This document shows positions 1 to 62,143 of a stretch of DNA of 64,000 bases, piece by piece; within the stretch, counting starts at the first letter, position 1, and every line of letters starts with the position of its first letter. Source of the DNA: Triplophysa rosa (taxonomy: Eukaryota > Chordata > Actinopteri > Cypriniformes > Nemacheilidae). The notes under the pieces were generated by a model. The model was not told the DNA's origin, did no database searches, and saw only the letters and a list, made by a program, of their open reading frames with translations. The DNA is taken from assembly GCF_024868665.1 (NCBI RefSeq), contig NC_079905.1, positions 9,883,080 through 9,947,079 on the forward strand, read 5' to 3'. The translations under genes were made by a program, and so were the position numbers.

Positions 1-1045
1 ACTTGTTTAAAATGACAAACTTTAGTGTCATCAGGCAAATGACAAACTGAAACAACTAGATTGTCTTTATTCACCTTTTATACCCAAATTTGAGTTGGCA
101 CATTCAACTTCTCTTATAAGTCAGAAATAAATCAAGTTTAACAATCAACCATTTCAACTTATTTTTCTATTAAGTTAATAACTGTAATTGGAGATATGAA
201 TAAAAATAATGAAGTGCTTTACTATTTCTTCTGCCTTTATTGTAATACAGTAAATACATTCATATTCAAAACAACATTTATATTTTAGAATTACAAATAC
301 TACTGTGACTAAAGAGCTTGCACGTTGGATTAACCAATACAGAAACATAAAAAATTATTTAGGTAATTTTTGGTTAGTTAAGGGCAGCTGTGGCACAAAC
401 CTTACATTGGGTGGTCTAATACATTTGCTAAGTACTGTACTGTATGTGTTTTCAGTTATGGCACACATAAAGATTTACAGCTATGATGGAGGCAGAACTG
501 TCAGAGGAAGACTTTTTTACCTCAAATATCTTATGGTGGTTTCGCTGCGCTATATGTCTTAGCAGCCTGTGATCACCATTTGCTTCCACTGTATGGAATA
601 AAGCACCAACATCAACATGCCTAACACCTCCCTCTCTTGTGTTCCACAGAAGAAAGAAAAACAGATCACTTCGCTGTCACAAGGTTGAGTAAATAATGAC
701 TGATTTTTTTGCGAATCACTAAAGCAGATGAGTCAGGCCTGGTCTTCTGAAAGCAGAGCCGATTTATATCAGCAGGCACGAGAGTGAGGTGGACACACAA
801 AGATCACTTCAGGAAAGAGATACCTCTCCTATCTGTGCTACCTGTGTACACACAGCAGATTAACCTTGCGAGTTTAATGAAGCCTGCCTAAAGCGCGCTG
901 CAGCCGGGCTTTAAATCGTTCTGCTGAGAGGAAAATCTCTCTATTTCTCCCTCCTGGCGGATTGCCAGAGCGCTGGAGATGAGGAAACTGAATCCGGTTG
1001 AAGGTACGGCTTTGTTTGCAGTGACCGACACCCTATAGTCTACGC

Positions 1046-1348
1046 CAGTGGTTCTCAAACTGGGGGCCGTGGTCTCCTGGGGGGCCCCAAGATGGTTCCA
1101 GGGGGGCCACAGATTTTGTGGCATTTTAGAAATATTGATATTTATCATCAATTTTGTGCAGTCAAACATCAGAAAAACAACGCCACCAACCAAAAGAATT
1201 GATGTTTTAGCATTGTTTAATATTATTAATATTTTCTTGGTTTAATTAAAACTTTAAGTTTAAGATTATAATTCTTTATTTGGGGGTCCGCAAAGCAATG
1301 CACTCTACACAAAGGGGGCCTTACAACAAAAAAGTTTGAGAACCACTG
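1046..1348. mobile_element. hAT-type MITE with 8-bp target duplication
   Basis: The ends are CAGTGGTTCTCAAACT and AGTTTGAGAACCACTG, perfect 16-bp inverted repeats. The 303-bp element is flanked on both sides by GTCTACGC (1038-1045 and 1349-1356). An 8-bp duplication and CAGTGGTTCTCAA ends are hallmarks of hAT transposons. There is no coding capacity. Confidence 0.88.
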
Positions 1349-2887
1349 GTCTACGCTATGTCCCTGCTACTGCTCTTCCACTTTCCATCTAAGAAAAAGA
1401 CATGGTGAAAAACTCTGAACTGTTTATTTCAAGTGATGAGAAAAAGCCCAAAACAGACCTGGGAACAGACAGACACATGTTCTTTTTCCCCTGTTTCTCT
1501 TACACAGTCATTCCAAAGGGCTGACATTAACACACCATAAACCAAACTCCCAGCATACCTCACAAAACAACAATGCTTCTGTTGTTCCCAAACCAATAAA
1601 CCCTACGAGAACGTTTTATACGAGCCTTCCCTATAAGATGAAATCTTTATATCTCAGATAAACCCTCCGGTTAAATGAAAGCATGTCGATTGTCCCGCCC
1701 CCCTGAGACGTCCCGTTCTCCGCCATCTACTTCCCCTGCTATGCACACACCGAGGCAGTAGTGAGTGATGAGGAGGGGCGAGCGGGAGCTGGCAGGGCGC
1801 TGGCGGGTAAGCCGCCACACACTCTCCAGTAGCCGCCTGCCACCGCTGGCTCCATTGTGGTTGGCCTTAATTAGAGTGCTCAGTGATTTAGGCTGCGTTT
1901 TGAAGTGTGGCGCGCCTGCCAAGGGTCGGATATTTTCCACTGTTAATATATAGGCGCTGGAAGTTTGCGCTTTGAGCTCTGAGAGTGTTAAAAGAAGAAA
2001 AAAGTCACGCTGCAGGAGCAATAAACAGATCTTACAATGCTGGCACAGGCAGGCCAAAACATCCAAGATCTGACTTGCCATATTTTTACAAGTCTCTCTT
2101 TTCTCATCACGTATAAAATACGATCCAGGTCTGATGTTGTTTTTAATATTTTACTCATGTGGTTCATCTTAAAGAAAACACGGTTTAAAACGCCACTTCT
2201 GTAGCCAAGCCAGTATGGTTTGGACTGGACGTAAAACAGAATTCATATTTATTTTTAATCCGATGGCTATATTGTATTTACTGCTTCTTGATGTGAACTT
2301 TAGCATGATGGGAGATGGAAAAGCCATACGTAGTCGACGTGAGCTCGGCATTCCTGTCTTTCCCAACATGTTATATCTGTCAGATGGTTTGAAGCAAGTT
2401 TTTACGGTTAGGTATGTTCGTATGGCATGTATCACTCAGTCTAGCATTTATCAGCAGTTTAAGCCATAAGGCAATTAGAGATTTACAGTCGGCTTGGGAA
2501 ATTGAATTTCACGCTTAGTTTATTTGCCATTATTGGGTAGGCAGACTTCTGGGGCATTGACCCACATACTGTACAGTTGGCTTTTTCCAGACTTGTTGAC
2601 TTTTTTCCAGACTATAAATATGCTGCTACACATTATATAAATATGACACTTGTCATTATTCACAAGCCATCATGTTGTTCAAGACCTGTGTGTTTTTTTC
2701 TGTGGAGCATCTTCAGGGATCACATTATACATTTATTGAAGTCATACAGTTTTAAAGTGATAAAAAGGAATAAACATTGACATAATTTTTAGGACAAGTA
2801 ATCCTTTCAAATGTATCTATTTGCAGGACATGTATTTCTGTATTTGCTGAGTTTCTGAGAAAGGCTTGTCATTTTTTAGGATTTAAA

Positions 2888-3255
2888 GGTCCAGTATATA
2901 AAATTTAGCGGCATATAGTGGTGAGGTTGCGAATTGCAACCAACGGCTCACTCCACCGTTTACCCCCGTGGCTGACACAGGGCTAAGATGTTGTTACGTT
3001 TTCGCTTCTTTGCCGAAGGATATAACATATTTTTGAAATGCGCTCTGTAGAGCAGTTTGTCTGTTTAGGGCTACTGTAGAAACAGCATGGAGAATTCCAT
3101 GTAAGGGGATCCGCGGTGTGTAGATAGAAATAGCTCATTCTAAGGTAATAAAAACATAACTTCATTATGGAAGATATTACACACCTCTAAAGACATAGTT
3201 ATGTACATTGCATTTCTGTCAATAGATCCCCCCCAAATGTAACTTTGGACTTTTA
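2888..3255 (+). repeat. Dispersed repeat, AGCGGCAT/CAACGGCTCACTCC family, copy 1
   Basis: It shares AATTTAGCGGCAT, GCAACCAACGGCTCACTCC and the closing CAATAGATCC...GGAC segment with copies at 20162 (inverted) and 50277. Its class is not certain; no coding capacity was seen. Confidence 0.7.
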
Positions 3256-3522
3256 AATGTTAAAATACAGAGAGTGTGGTTGAGTCGGCACGCTGGTATT
3301 ATGGCTGGTTACACTAAATGCTGTTGCTGATTTAGACTGTTAAGAGCTGAATAGGTGTCGCGGCGGCCTTTGTGCAGGACAGCATGAGACATGATTTATT
3401 CCAGCCTCATTATTAGGTATTGTCTGGACCTTTCAAGTTGATTTAAATAAAAAAGGATGCATAAAGTTGGATAAATTGTGCTTTATGCTTGCCACTGTAA
3501 ATGCATGATAAGCATTTACTAT

Positions 3523-3772
3523 AAAGCCTTTAAGTGATAGTTCACCCAAAATATAAATTCTGTCATCATTTACTCGCCCTCTTGTCATTTCACACCTGTA
3601 TGACTTTCTTTCTTCTGCAGAACACAAAAGAAGATATTTTGAAGAATGTTGGTAACCGAATAACGGTGGTACACATTCCCTTCTATTTTATGGACACAAA
3701 ACCAATACACGTCAATGGGTACCGCCGTTGTTCAGTTACCAACATTCTTTCAACATTCGTTTTTGGGTGAAA
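3523..3772. mobile_element. Palindromic MITE, copy 1
   Basis: It carries GATAGTTCACCC at the left, TTCTGCAGAACACAAAAGAA and GATATTTTGAAGAATGTTGG arms, then TTTTTGGGTGAA at the right. This family (TTAAAGGGATAGTTCACCC...GGGTGAACTATCCC) occurs at least 13 times in the window. The right end is truncated. Confidence 0.75.
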
Positions 3773-3898
3773 ACTGCTTTATTTTATCATATCTATAAAT
3801 CAGTTTTGTATGAACACAAATTATGTCTTAATTTCTCTCCAGTGTTTAATGGTCTATGTCTACTTTAAACTGTTAAATGAGATGCATCTTCTTTCAAG

Positions 3899-4055
3899 CA
3901 TGCCTCCAGCATCCCTGGTGACCCCTGCTGATGTTATCATGACCCGGTTACAAGTGGCTGCCCCGTGCAGGCCAGACCACGAACACAATGGACTCATTGA
4001 CTGTTTCTGGAAGATTCTTCTGAAAAAGGGACCTGGTGCCTTCTAAGAGCTGGAG
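3899..4055 (+). pseudogene. slc25a13: Decayed citrin exon (equivalent to the penultimate region of SLC25A13)
   Basis: It encodes [20 protein letters not shown] and [18 protein letters not shown], clearly the sixth-helix and carrier-signature region of the mitochondrial aspartate/glutamate carrier citrin. Several signs point to decay. The signature lysine (human PADVIKTR) is Met. Relative to the expected coding sequence there is a +1 and a nearby +2 insertion around 3961-3990. About 4 bp are missing where a TGGAAGGGAG-like stretch is expected, which gives TAA at 4044-4046. A donor-like GAG|GTAGAG follows at 4056. Upstream citrin exons were not found in 1-3898. Aralar (slc25a12) is less likely given the linked exon at 5320 and synteny. 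A sequencing error cannot explain all the changes, but an assembly error is possible. Confidence 0.8.
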
Positions 4056-5319
4056 GTAGAGATCCCTGATGTATACCTGAAACTAATAATGAATTAATTG
4101 GCTTGATTCTTCCAAACGTTACTTCTGACATTATTTACGCAATCTCAGGTCACACACAAAAAAATTCAAATGTTGCCAGATTTAAATTCTGCATTCTAAT
4201 GTGCTTGTTTTGCGAAATATACTGAAAATTCTCACGCACACCCATCATTTTTTTGAAGACATTTCTTGCAAAACTGCAAGGCAGGGGAACCCCACAGCTA
4301 CGCAAAAAAAGCATGTAATGCCTGGACCAAAAGCTGTGGCATCCTTATCTGTCCTGATAAAGTGAGCAAGCGCCGCACCATTTGATGCAGAAGCATCAGC
4401 TGATTCACTAAAGCCTGAAGAAACAGTCTTCTGTAGCCACATGTCTCCATGTGTCTAAGTGATTTGAGGCTGAAAGAATTACTTTGAATGGAGTCTTTTC
4501 CAGTCTGGGACAGAATTACTTTATTTTCCCATGGAATATCATGCTACCCTGGAACTTAAAAAACCACAGTCGCTTTTGAAAGAACATCCTATTTACAAGT
4601 CATAACTTGTTTATAAGTTATAAGTGTTTATAACTTTTTTTTACATTTTATTTCTTTGGTTAGGTCCACTGTTGTATATAATAAATACATAAATAACCGT
4701 GAAAAGATTTAAAAGACTATTTCATTATTTTTATTTTTCAGGTAAAATGATCAGTTTTGTTTTATTCTGTGAACTACTTAGAATGTTTCTTATATATTGT
4801 TTCTATTTGCATTTATTTACAGAAAATGAAAACTGTTGAAACACATGCAAATATTACTGTTGTATTGCTTAAAAGTAAATATGAACATGTATTTAGGAAA
4901 AACTTAAAAATGAGTGATAAAAGTGATAACCTCGATTTTTATCACGGTTTCATGTGTCAGTCTTTCACTGATTTAATGAAAATTTTGAGTGGTCTCTTAA
5001 TTTTTTCCGCAGCTGTATATACGATGTTTTGGGGCTTCAAAGTGATGCTGAAACTACACAATGCTGTAATTTCATTCCTTGATTCAGGCTAAAATGGTAA
5101 GAGGACATCCCAAAATAGGATCTGTGTCCTCAGTGGAAAGGTTTAAAAAAAGGAGGCCGTTCTGGTCTATTCATTTATTTTATGTTCCACAATTTTAAGA
5201 GGAAAATATTCGTTTTTACTATTCAGTCAAGCTGGTTATTCTTTCTGACAGGACGCAGCAGAATGTGAAGGCTCTCCTCCACCACCTTTCTCATACATCT
5301 CCGTCTCTCCTTACCACAG
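4056..5319. other. Interval between the two citrin relics
   Basis: AT-rich sequence with no recognisable exon. The expected citrin exon carrying the RVFRSSPQFGV region is absent. A 111-codon frame at 4757-5092 is AT-driven and shows no known domain. Confidence 0.55.
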
Positions 5320-5596
5320 AAAACCAGCTGGCTCTGAGCCCACTCCCAAGTCTCGGATCAGCCTCCCGGCGCCCAATCCTGACCACATTGGTGGCTTCAG
5401 GTTGGCTGTGGCCACGTTTGCTGGCATCAAGAATAAATTTGGACTGCATCTACCACGATTCCAAATGACTGCCATCCCCACATCACACCACGCTGTATGC
5501 TTCGTCGTGGGACTGACCATACCATGTGCTACTAGAATGAACATATATGAATCTTTTTTTTTATTGAGAATATACTACAAAACCTTCAGCAGATGA
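5320..5596 (+). pseudogene. slc25a13: Last citrin exon, relic with altered C-terminus
   Basis: After TTACCACAG| the frame reads [20 protein letters not shown] and [20 protein letters not shown], the conserved C-terminal domain of citrin. SLPAPNPDH and LAVATFAG fit citrin better than aralar, which has an extra residue in this loop. After LHLPRFQ the similarity fades and the frame runs on to a TAA ending at 5596, giving a tail longer than the human one. The exon that should precede it (ARVFRSSPQFGV...IDFGG) is not visible between 4056 and 5319. This piece looks less damaged than the one at 3899. It could still be part of a transcribed remnant. Confidence 0.75.
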
Positions 5597-5948
5597 TCTG
5601 GAAATGATGTTATGTGATTATTAGTGCAAACTACAGCTTATAGAAATGGTTGGCTATTATCTAACAGAATGTTTAAAAGTGTTCAGAAGCATTGTGGTGC
5701 GATTTATTTAAATGTTAATCAAGTATTTATTTGTTTCTTGTGTTTATTTGTTCGCTTTAAATTTCATTTACCTTAAACAACCTAACTGTTTACATGTTTT
5801 TATACACAGTACAACACTGCATGAGCACATTCTGTACCGCTTGCAAGGGCCCATTATGTCTCTTTTATTACAGATGTAGAAAATTACATTTGAATGTAAT
5901 ACCGGTTTTCATTGTTTTGTTTCATTTAATGTGGTACAGCAAAGACAA

Positions 5949-6516
5949 TTAAAGGGGTGATATGACACGGCTCAAACGAATATTATCGATTGTTTTAGAT
6001 GTAATGCAATGTGTATAAACGATTTAAGGTTCAAATATGCTGTATTTTTTACATACCGTGCATGTTTGTATCTCCTCTTTGCCCCGCCTCTCTGAAACAT
6101 GCAGATTTTTAACAAAGCTCATCGCTCTGAAAAGCGAGGTGTGCTATGATTGGCCAGTTAACCAGTGTGTAGTGATTGGTCGAATACTGCAAGTGTGTGA
6201 TGGAAATGTTACGCCTCTTACCATATTTGGAACATCAGGTTCCAAATCAATTGTTCTGACAGGTATGCCCACCTTACTTGCGTATACATTTGGGTGATCT
6301 TAGTCAAATCATACCACGAACTGAGGTAGATTTGTGGGGGTGTGGTTACACGAGGCGTTTCAGGCAGGTCTGGGTGAGCATTTTCTTTTAGATAGAATGC
6401 ATCTTTTGTTCCGACATTTTAATCTTTGCAATTTTACGTGTCTAATACATGCATGGGCAACTTATTACACACCAAAGACACAGAAAAACACGTACTCACA
6501 CATATGACCCCTTTAA
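5949..6516. mobile_element. Non-autonomous DNA transposon with TTAAAGGGG-type inverted ends
   Basis: It starts TTAAAGGGGTGATATGA and ends CATATGACCCCTTTAA, nearly perfect inverted termini 568 bp apart. The interior has no transposase. Its autonomous partner is unknown. It lies 3' of the citrin relic and before the dync1i1 3'UTR. The rest of 5597-6774 is AT-rich with a plus-strand AATAAA at 6700-6705. Confidence 0.7.
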
Positions 6517-6774
6517 CTCTTGGAATCAAAGTGTAATGGTGATTTATGTTCAAGATAAAATGAGAAGATAAAATGAGAAGAGAAACTCTACAGTTTGCAC
6601 AGGTTTCGTATGTAAAATATTGTTGGATGTTGTACTATATTTCTATTTTAATTTCTAGACATTCGTCTCATTTTTACAATCAGTTAAATGCAACAATACA
6701 ATAAAGATTGTGCCTAACTGTAAGGCAGAAATAGATCGATTGACGGCAAGGCTTATTAAAACATCAAAACCAAA

Positions 6775-7353
6775 ACAGCTTCCGGGAGCATGTTTTATTT
6801 GTCAATAATTTACCCACATATTTCTCACTTTCAATAACACAATATAACATCTTGTCTTTAGATGAGCATTGCTTTTTTTCAGTGCATGAGAGTTTAATAC
6901 TCTGTTGCATCACAATAACACTGACAAGAAAGCCACTGTAAGTATACTGACGTATTTATATACGGTATATATACGTATCCACTGGCTATGTACTGTATGA
7001 CATTATTTGTATTTCATGCAGAGGTTTTAGTAGAAACACACACACAAAGTTCAAGTATTGAAAAAAATCACCATAAACAAACATCAAAGATGTCTTCCTA
7101 GCAGCATTTCATCTTTAAATTCACATTTTCACAGTAATGAGACGGAACATAAAATACATGTAATCTTGCATAACAAAACTGTACATGAAGCTAGCGATAA
7201 CCTAACCCAACCGAACGCCAAAGTTACAAATCAGGGAGCAACTGAACATGAATGGGAACAAGCAGCACAGTACTAGTGGACATGCAGGCTATTTGGTTGT
7301 GTTACATCGGTCTGGATTCACAATGACGCTCGTCCTGTGTTTAGATATGCACT
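6775..7353 (-). other. dync1i1: dync1i1 3'UTR with poly(A) signal
   Basis: No other minus-strand AATAAA lies between the stop codon and 6799-6794 (TTTATT on the plus strand), so the 3'UTR is probably about 575 nt. The stretch is non-coding and AT-rich with a short CA run. The exact cleavage site near 6775 is inferred. Confidence 0.55.
6794..6799 (-). terminator. dync1i1: Poly(A) signal AATAAA for dync1i1
   Basis: A canonical hexamer on the minus strand, the first one downstream of the dync1i1 stop codon. RNA 3'-end data would confirm its use. Confidence 0.55.
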
Positions 7354-59053
<51,700 letters not shown>

Positions 59054-59059
59054 TTTGTC

Positions 59060-59639
59060 CTGCGACAGAAGTACACTATATTGTAAATTCAAATTAAGCA
59101 TCACTGTGTACATTTGGTGAAACAATTTTAAACAACTTCAACATTAATTGTAAGGAATTAGCTACTCTACTAGACATGTCTGTTTTCTAGTAAACAGACC
59201 AATGTTACTTTTTAAGGGTCCATTTAAAGTTTCAGCAACCCCTTACATATTTGCTTATTTAAAATCAGAAGATTAATTTTCTCTTTATTATTTATCTTTA
59301 TGGGTCTTTTGATGAAGCGCGTTTGATTTCAAATATAAAAAAAATATATAGAATTTTTTTGTACAGCGGTGTGGCAACCCACTATTGGAAGGTGCCTTGG
59401 TTTGTGCCTGACTTAAAGGCTAAAACTGGGGCTCCGGTTTGAGCTACACAGAAAAATAAAAGTGTCAAAAAATTATTTAAATATAATATAATTGAAATTA
59501 ATTAAACAAATTAAAATATAAACCAATAGAAAACAAAGGGGACTCAAAACAAAATTGTAACTTGCTTTATTTCAACAACAAAAAAAATGTAATAAACAGA
59601 AAGAAAGAAAAGAAAAGAAAAGAAAAGAAAAGAAAAGAA

Positions 59640-59712
<73 letters not shown>

Positions 59713-60055
59713 TATGTATACATTAAGTAATAATGTATCATATGATGCTCTGCATGTTATCATGACAGAAATCATGTCCAAATTTAATGACAATAAGTTA
59801 CGGTCAACTTCCATCGAATGTTCAGTCATATTTCACAGATGTCATTAAGCTATGTGTAAGAAAACAAATGATGCTAGCAATTTGCTATTGCTAACATTGG
59901 TACTAAGAGAATCAGATTATGACTTCACCATAAGGGTTTAGGAAGTCATCGAGCTTGTTGAATGATAAACACCGCATCATTACAACAAGATGCACGCATT
60001 AGACCGCACAGTTATAGCTATGAGAAACAAGCATCCTGTGCATGACACTTCCTAC
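59060..60055 (-). other. dync1i1 intron 1
   Basis: About 1 kb in the 5'UTR, AT-rich and holding the compound microsatellite. No other feature was found. Confidence 0.55.
59597..59710. repeat. Compound (AAAAG)n/(AAAG)n microsatellite in intron 1
   Basis: A run of AAAAG units passes into AAAG units, about 114 bp, all purine on the plus strand. It is the second long polypurine tract in the 5' part of the gene. Confidence 0.95.
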
Positions 60056-60150
60056 CTGCTCCCCGTGTTGATGCTGCTGTGTCCACTCTGAATATGCTGT
60101 ATCACTGTTCCTCTGCACAATCTGGCATCCGCTTTAAATTTTCCCTTGCC
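60056..60150 (-). other. dync1i1: Probable non-coding exon 1 (5'UTR) of dync1i1
   Basis: A good donor (AGCAG|GTAGG, with GT at 60055-60054) lies about 1 kb upstream of the exon carrying the start codon. That next exon has an acceptor at 59060-59062, only six bases before the ATG, so a spliced 5'UTR is required. The 5' boundary is a guess; no TATA box is evident. It would make this a 17-exon gene, as in human. A transcript end or CAGE read would settle it. Confidence 0.5.
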
Positions 60151-61462
60151 TTAAAACAAGCTTGATATTACACGATGCGATTTTTTAGAAATGCAATGGA
60201 GGTCTTGGCAAACACAGTCAAGATGTATTTAATGAGAATGGCCTACATTTTTCAGGAATTACAGATGCTCAGTGACGCCTTGCCACCTTCAGGTTGATAC
60301 TGATCCCACATCTATCTCCCCTTTTCCAATGGCTGCAAATATTAAAAAATGAATGAATCCATGCCAACAGTGCCATCTAGTGGATGATGTAGACACTTGA
60401 TTTAAAGACGCAAGCGTTGTTTTTTAACATTGTTGATTTTTGTCTGTAGAGAATGTCTGTCTAATCTCTTTCGATGTAAAATGCCTGTCTAATATCTTTC
60501 GATTTCTAACTGATGGTAAATATGCAAGAACAAATTAGCACGTACACATACATGGTTAGCATTAAACAAAATTTGGTGTAATGACATTATAAAGAGCAGT
60601 CACTCTCAACCATGTAAAATTATTTGTCAGTCGCTTCATCACCAATAGATGGTGCTACAGTCGAAAATACATTACAGAAATAATACAGAATTTTAGCTTA
60701 ATGATTGAACAAGCAACAGAACGTACCTATTGATGGACCTGCACTAGAAAATAAATTACAAATCCAATTAATTAATTAAGAAATAAGTGTGTATTATGAT
60801 TTTCCTAAAAAGGATTAAATTGTAATTCATGTGTGCTTTCAGTCCCGTCGCGGGACACCACTAAAACATGACTAAAAATTCGTTCCTCAGTCACACTCCC
60901 TAAGACCTTTGCTCTATTTCTGCTGTGCGCATGCGCCGAGTTTCATGCGGTTATAGATGTGTAGTGCGTAGATGTGAAACCTTTGTTCATGTTAAATATG
61001 CCACGAACGGCATAACATAAATTATTCAGTCCATCGCTGTTACAGGACTATCATAACATATATAGTCTCAGGAATCTTTGTAATTTTCTAAAAATTTTGA
61101 TAAACAGGACTTGATATGTTTGATAAAACATCTATAACCATAGCTCTATGCATAGAGGAGAGGAGAAGCAGTCTCCCCCTCCCACCCTTGTGTTGTGTTT
61201 GTACCCTGTTTTGTACCTTGCGCTGGCTAGATATTTTGGCGCAATGACAAATTAAACCGATTCAAACCGAGGACTTGTTCATCTGACGATCAGACTACAT
61301 CGCGTTTTCACGGAGATTTTATTAAATGTAATAAAAGTCACCAGCTGTGGCAGAATGTCAAAAACAGAATGTCAAACTTTGTGGACAGCATGATCTGACG
61401 AGAGCAGGACAATAACTTCTCGAGAACGTTTAAAATACCTTGGATTGAACTTGAAGACCAAC
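60151..61462. promoter_or_regulatory. Shared intergenic region between divergent dync1i1 and pdk4
   Basis: This roughly 1.3-kb stretch must hold both promoters. It contains an NRF1-type palindrome at 60926-60936, an E2F-like TTTTGGCGC at 61234-61242, a C-rich block near 61169-61190 and a TGTTTTG motif at 61207-61213 of the insulin-response type. PDK4 is a known FOXO target in mammals; the motif match here is only suggestive. No ORF or clear repeat was seen apart from short AT-rich stretches. Confidence 0.45.
60926..60936. promoter_or_regulatory. NRF1-like site TGCGCATGCGC
   Basis: A perfect match to the palindromic nuclear respiratory factor 1 consensus, in a local CpG-containing patch between the two divergent genes. 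NRF1 binds promoters of neuronal and mitochondrial genes, so either neighbour could use it. Function is inferred. Confidence 0.5.
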
Positions 61463-61580
61463 ATGAGGTTTGCTCAGATTTTGTTAAAGAGCAGCTCAAA
61501 GCTGAACATACCAAAACAAGTGGACAGATTTTCAAAGTACTCTCCGTCTCCTCTCTCAATGAAGCAGTTCATTGACTTTG
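61463..61580 (+). CDS. pdk4: Pyruvate dehydrogenase kinase, exon 1 (aa 1-39)
   Basis: PDKs are mitochondrial matrix kinases that phosphorylate and switch off the E1-alpha subunit of pyruvate dehydrogenase, sparing glucose. The exon starts [20 protein letters not shown] and contains the family hallmark [18 protein letters not shown], followed by G|GTAAGT. The start is the first ATG of the frame, in a reasonable context (CCAACATGA); the first residues would act as the mitochondrial targeting region. Residues resemble PDK2/PDK3 as much as PDK4, so the symbol rests mainly on the position next to dync1i1, as in human. Confidence 0.85.
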
Positions 61581-62001
61581 GTAAGTCGTTTATTTGATTG
61601 AATGGATCTAAAGCACAACATCTCTAAACATTGTCTGAAAACCTAGATAATTCGCTTTCATAACCTTTTTGTTTATTGTATGTAACATGGTAACATGCTG
61701 TCTATGAAGGCAGCTCCTTGTTTTTTATACACAGCCTATCTGTTATTTTTATTTGACAGAAGAAACCAAATAAACAAGCAAATCGAATAACATTAATCCA
61801 GATTCTGCATGATCTTTACATACAATCTGTCCTGCACAGAAATGTTACCATATTTTTTGTCACAGCTGTAATGCTTTTTGTGTTTGAGCGCATGTCTAGT
61901 TTTGCAACACACCACATATGTTCACTGGGCTCATTGTTATTTAGTGCTGTCGATCACGTGACGGTTCAGTGTTTATTAATATTGTAACATATTGCTTGCA
62001 G
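61581..62001 (+). other. pdk4 intron 1
   Basis: 421 bp from GTAAGT to TTGCTTGCAG; AT-rich with no repeat recognised. A CACGTGA E-box lies near 61956. Confidence 0.8.
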
Positions 62002-62143
62002 GATCTGCCAATGCCTGTGAGAAGACCTCTTTCAAGTTTTTAAGGCAAGAGCTTCCTGTCCGGTTAGCCAACATCATGAAGGAGATTGACTTCCTCCCAG
62101 ACAAACTGCTCAGCACCCCTTCACTGAAGCTGCTTCAAAGCTG
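62002..62143 (+). CDS. pdk4: Pyruvate dehydrogenase kinase, exon 2 (aa 40-87)
   Basis: After TTGCAG| the frame continues [20 protein letters not shown] and [20 protein letters not shown], ending in a split Trp codon (TG|GTGAG). This is the N-terminal helical-bundle domain that binds the E2 lipoyl domain. NIMKEI...LLSTPS is closer to PDK2 wording, whereas human PDK4 has NILKEI. The remaining exons, including the GHKL ATPase domain, lie beyond the right edge. Confidence 0.85.

Larger units (their letters stand above)
1..3898. other. Left flank: non-coding, repeats and one GC-rich block
   Basis: No exon could be recognised. It holds a hAT-type element (1046-1348), an AGCGGCATNTAG-type repeat (2888-3255), a foldback MITE (3523-3772) and a GC-rich, repeat-free block (1690-1965). 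Open frames here are short and look like chance. Confidence 0.6.

Noticed and set aside
1671..2081. 136-codon minus-strand frame in a GC-rich block
   Set aside because: No similarity to a known family that I can see, and GC-rich sequence gives long frames by chance; the block may be regulatory instead.
3899..4055. Reading this exon as aralar (slc25a12) rather than citrin
   Set aside because: The two paralogues are near identical in this exon, but the linked last exon and the neighbouring dync1i1 and pdk4 genes favour citrin.
4757..5092. 111-codon frame between the citrin relics
   Set aside because: AT-rich, no recognisable domain, not bounded by good splice sites and unlike citrin.
59572..59829. 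85-codon frame with serial FLSF
   Set aside because: Translation of the intron 1 microsatellite.
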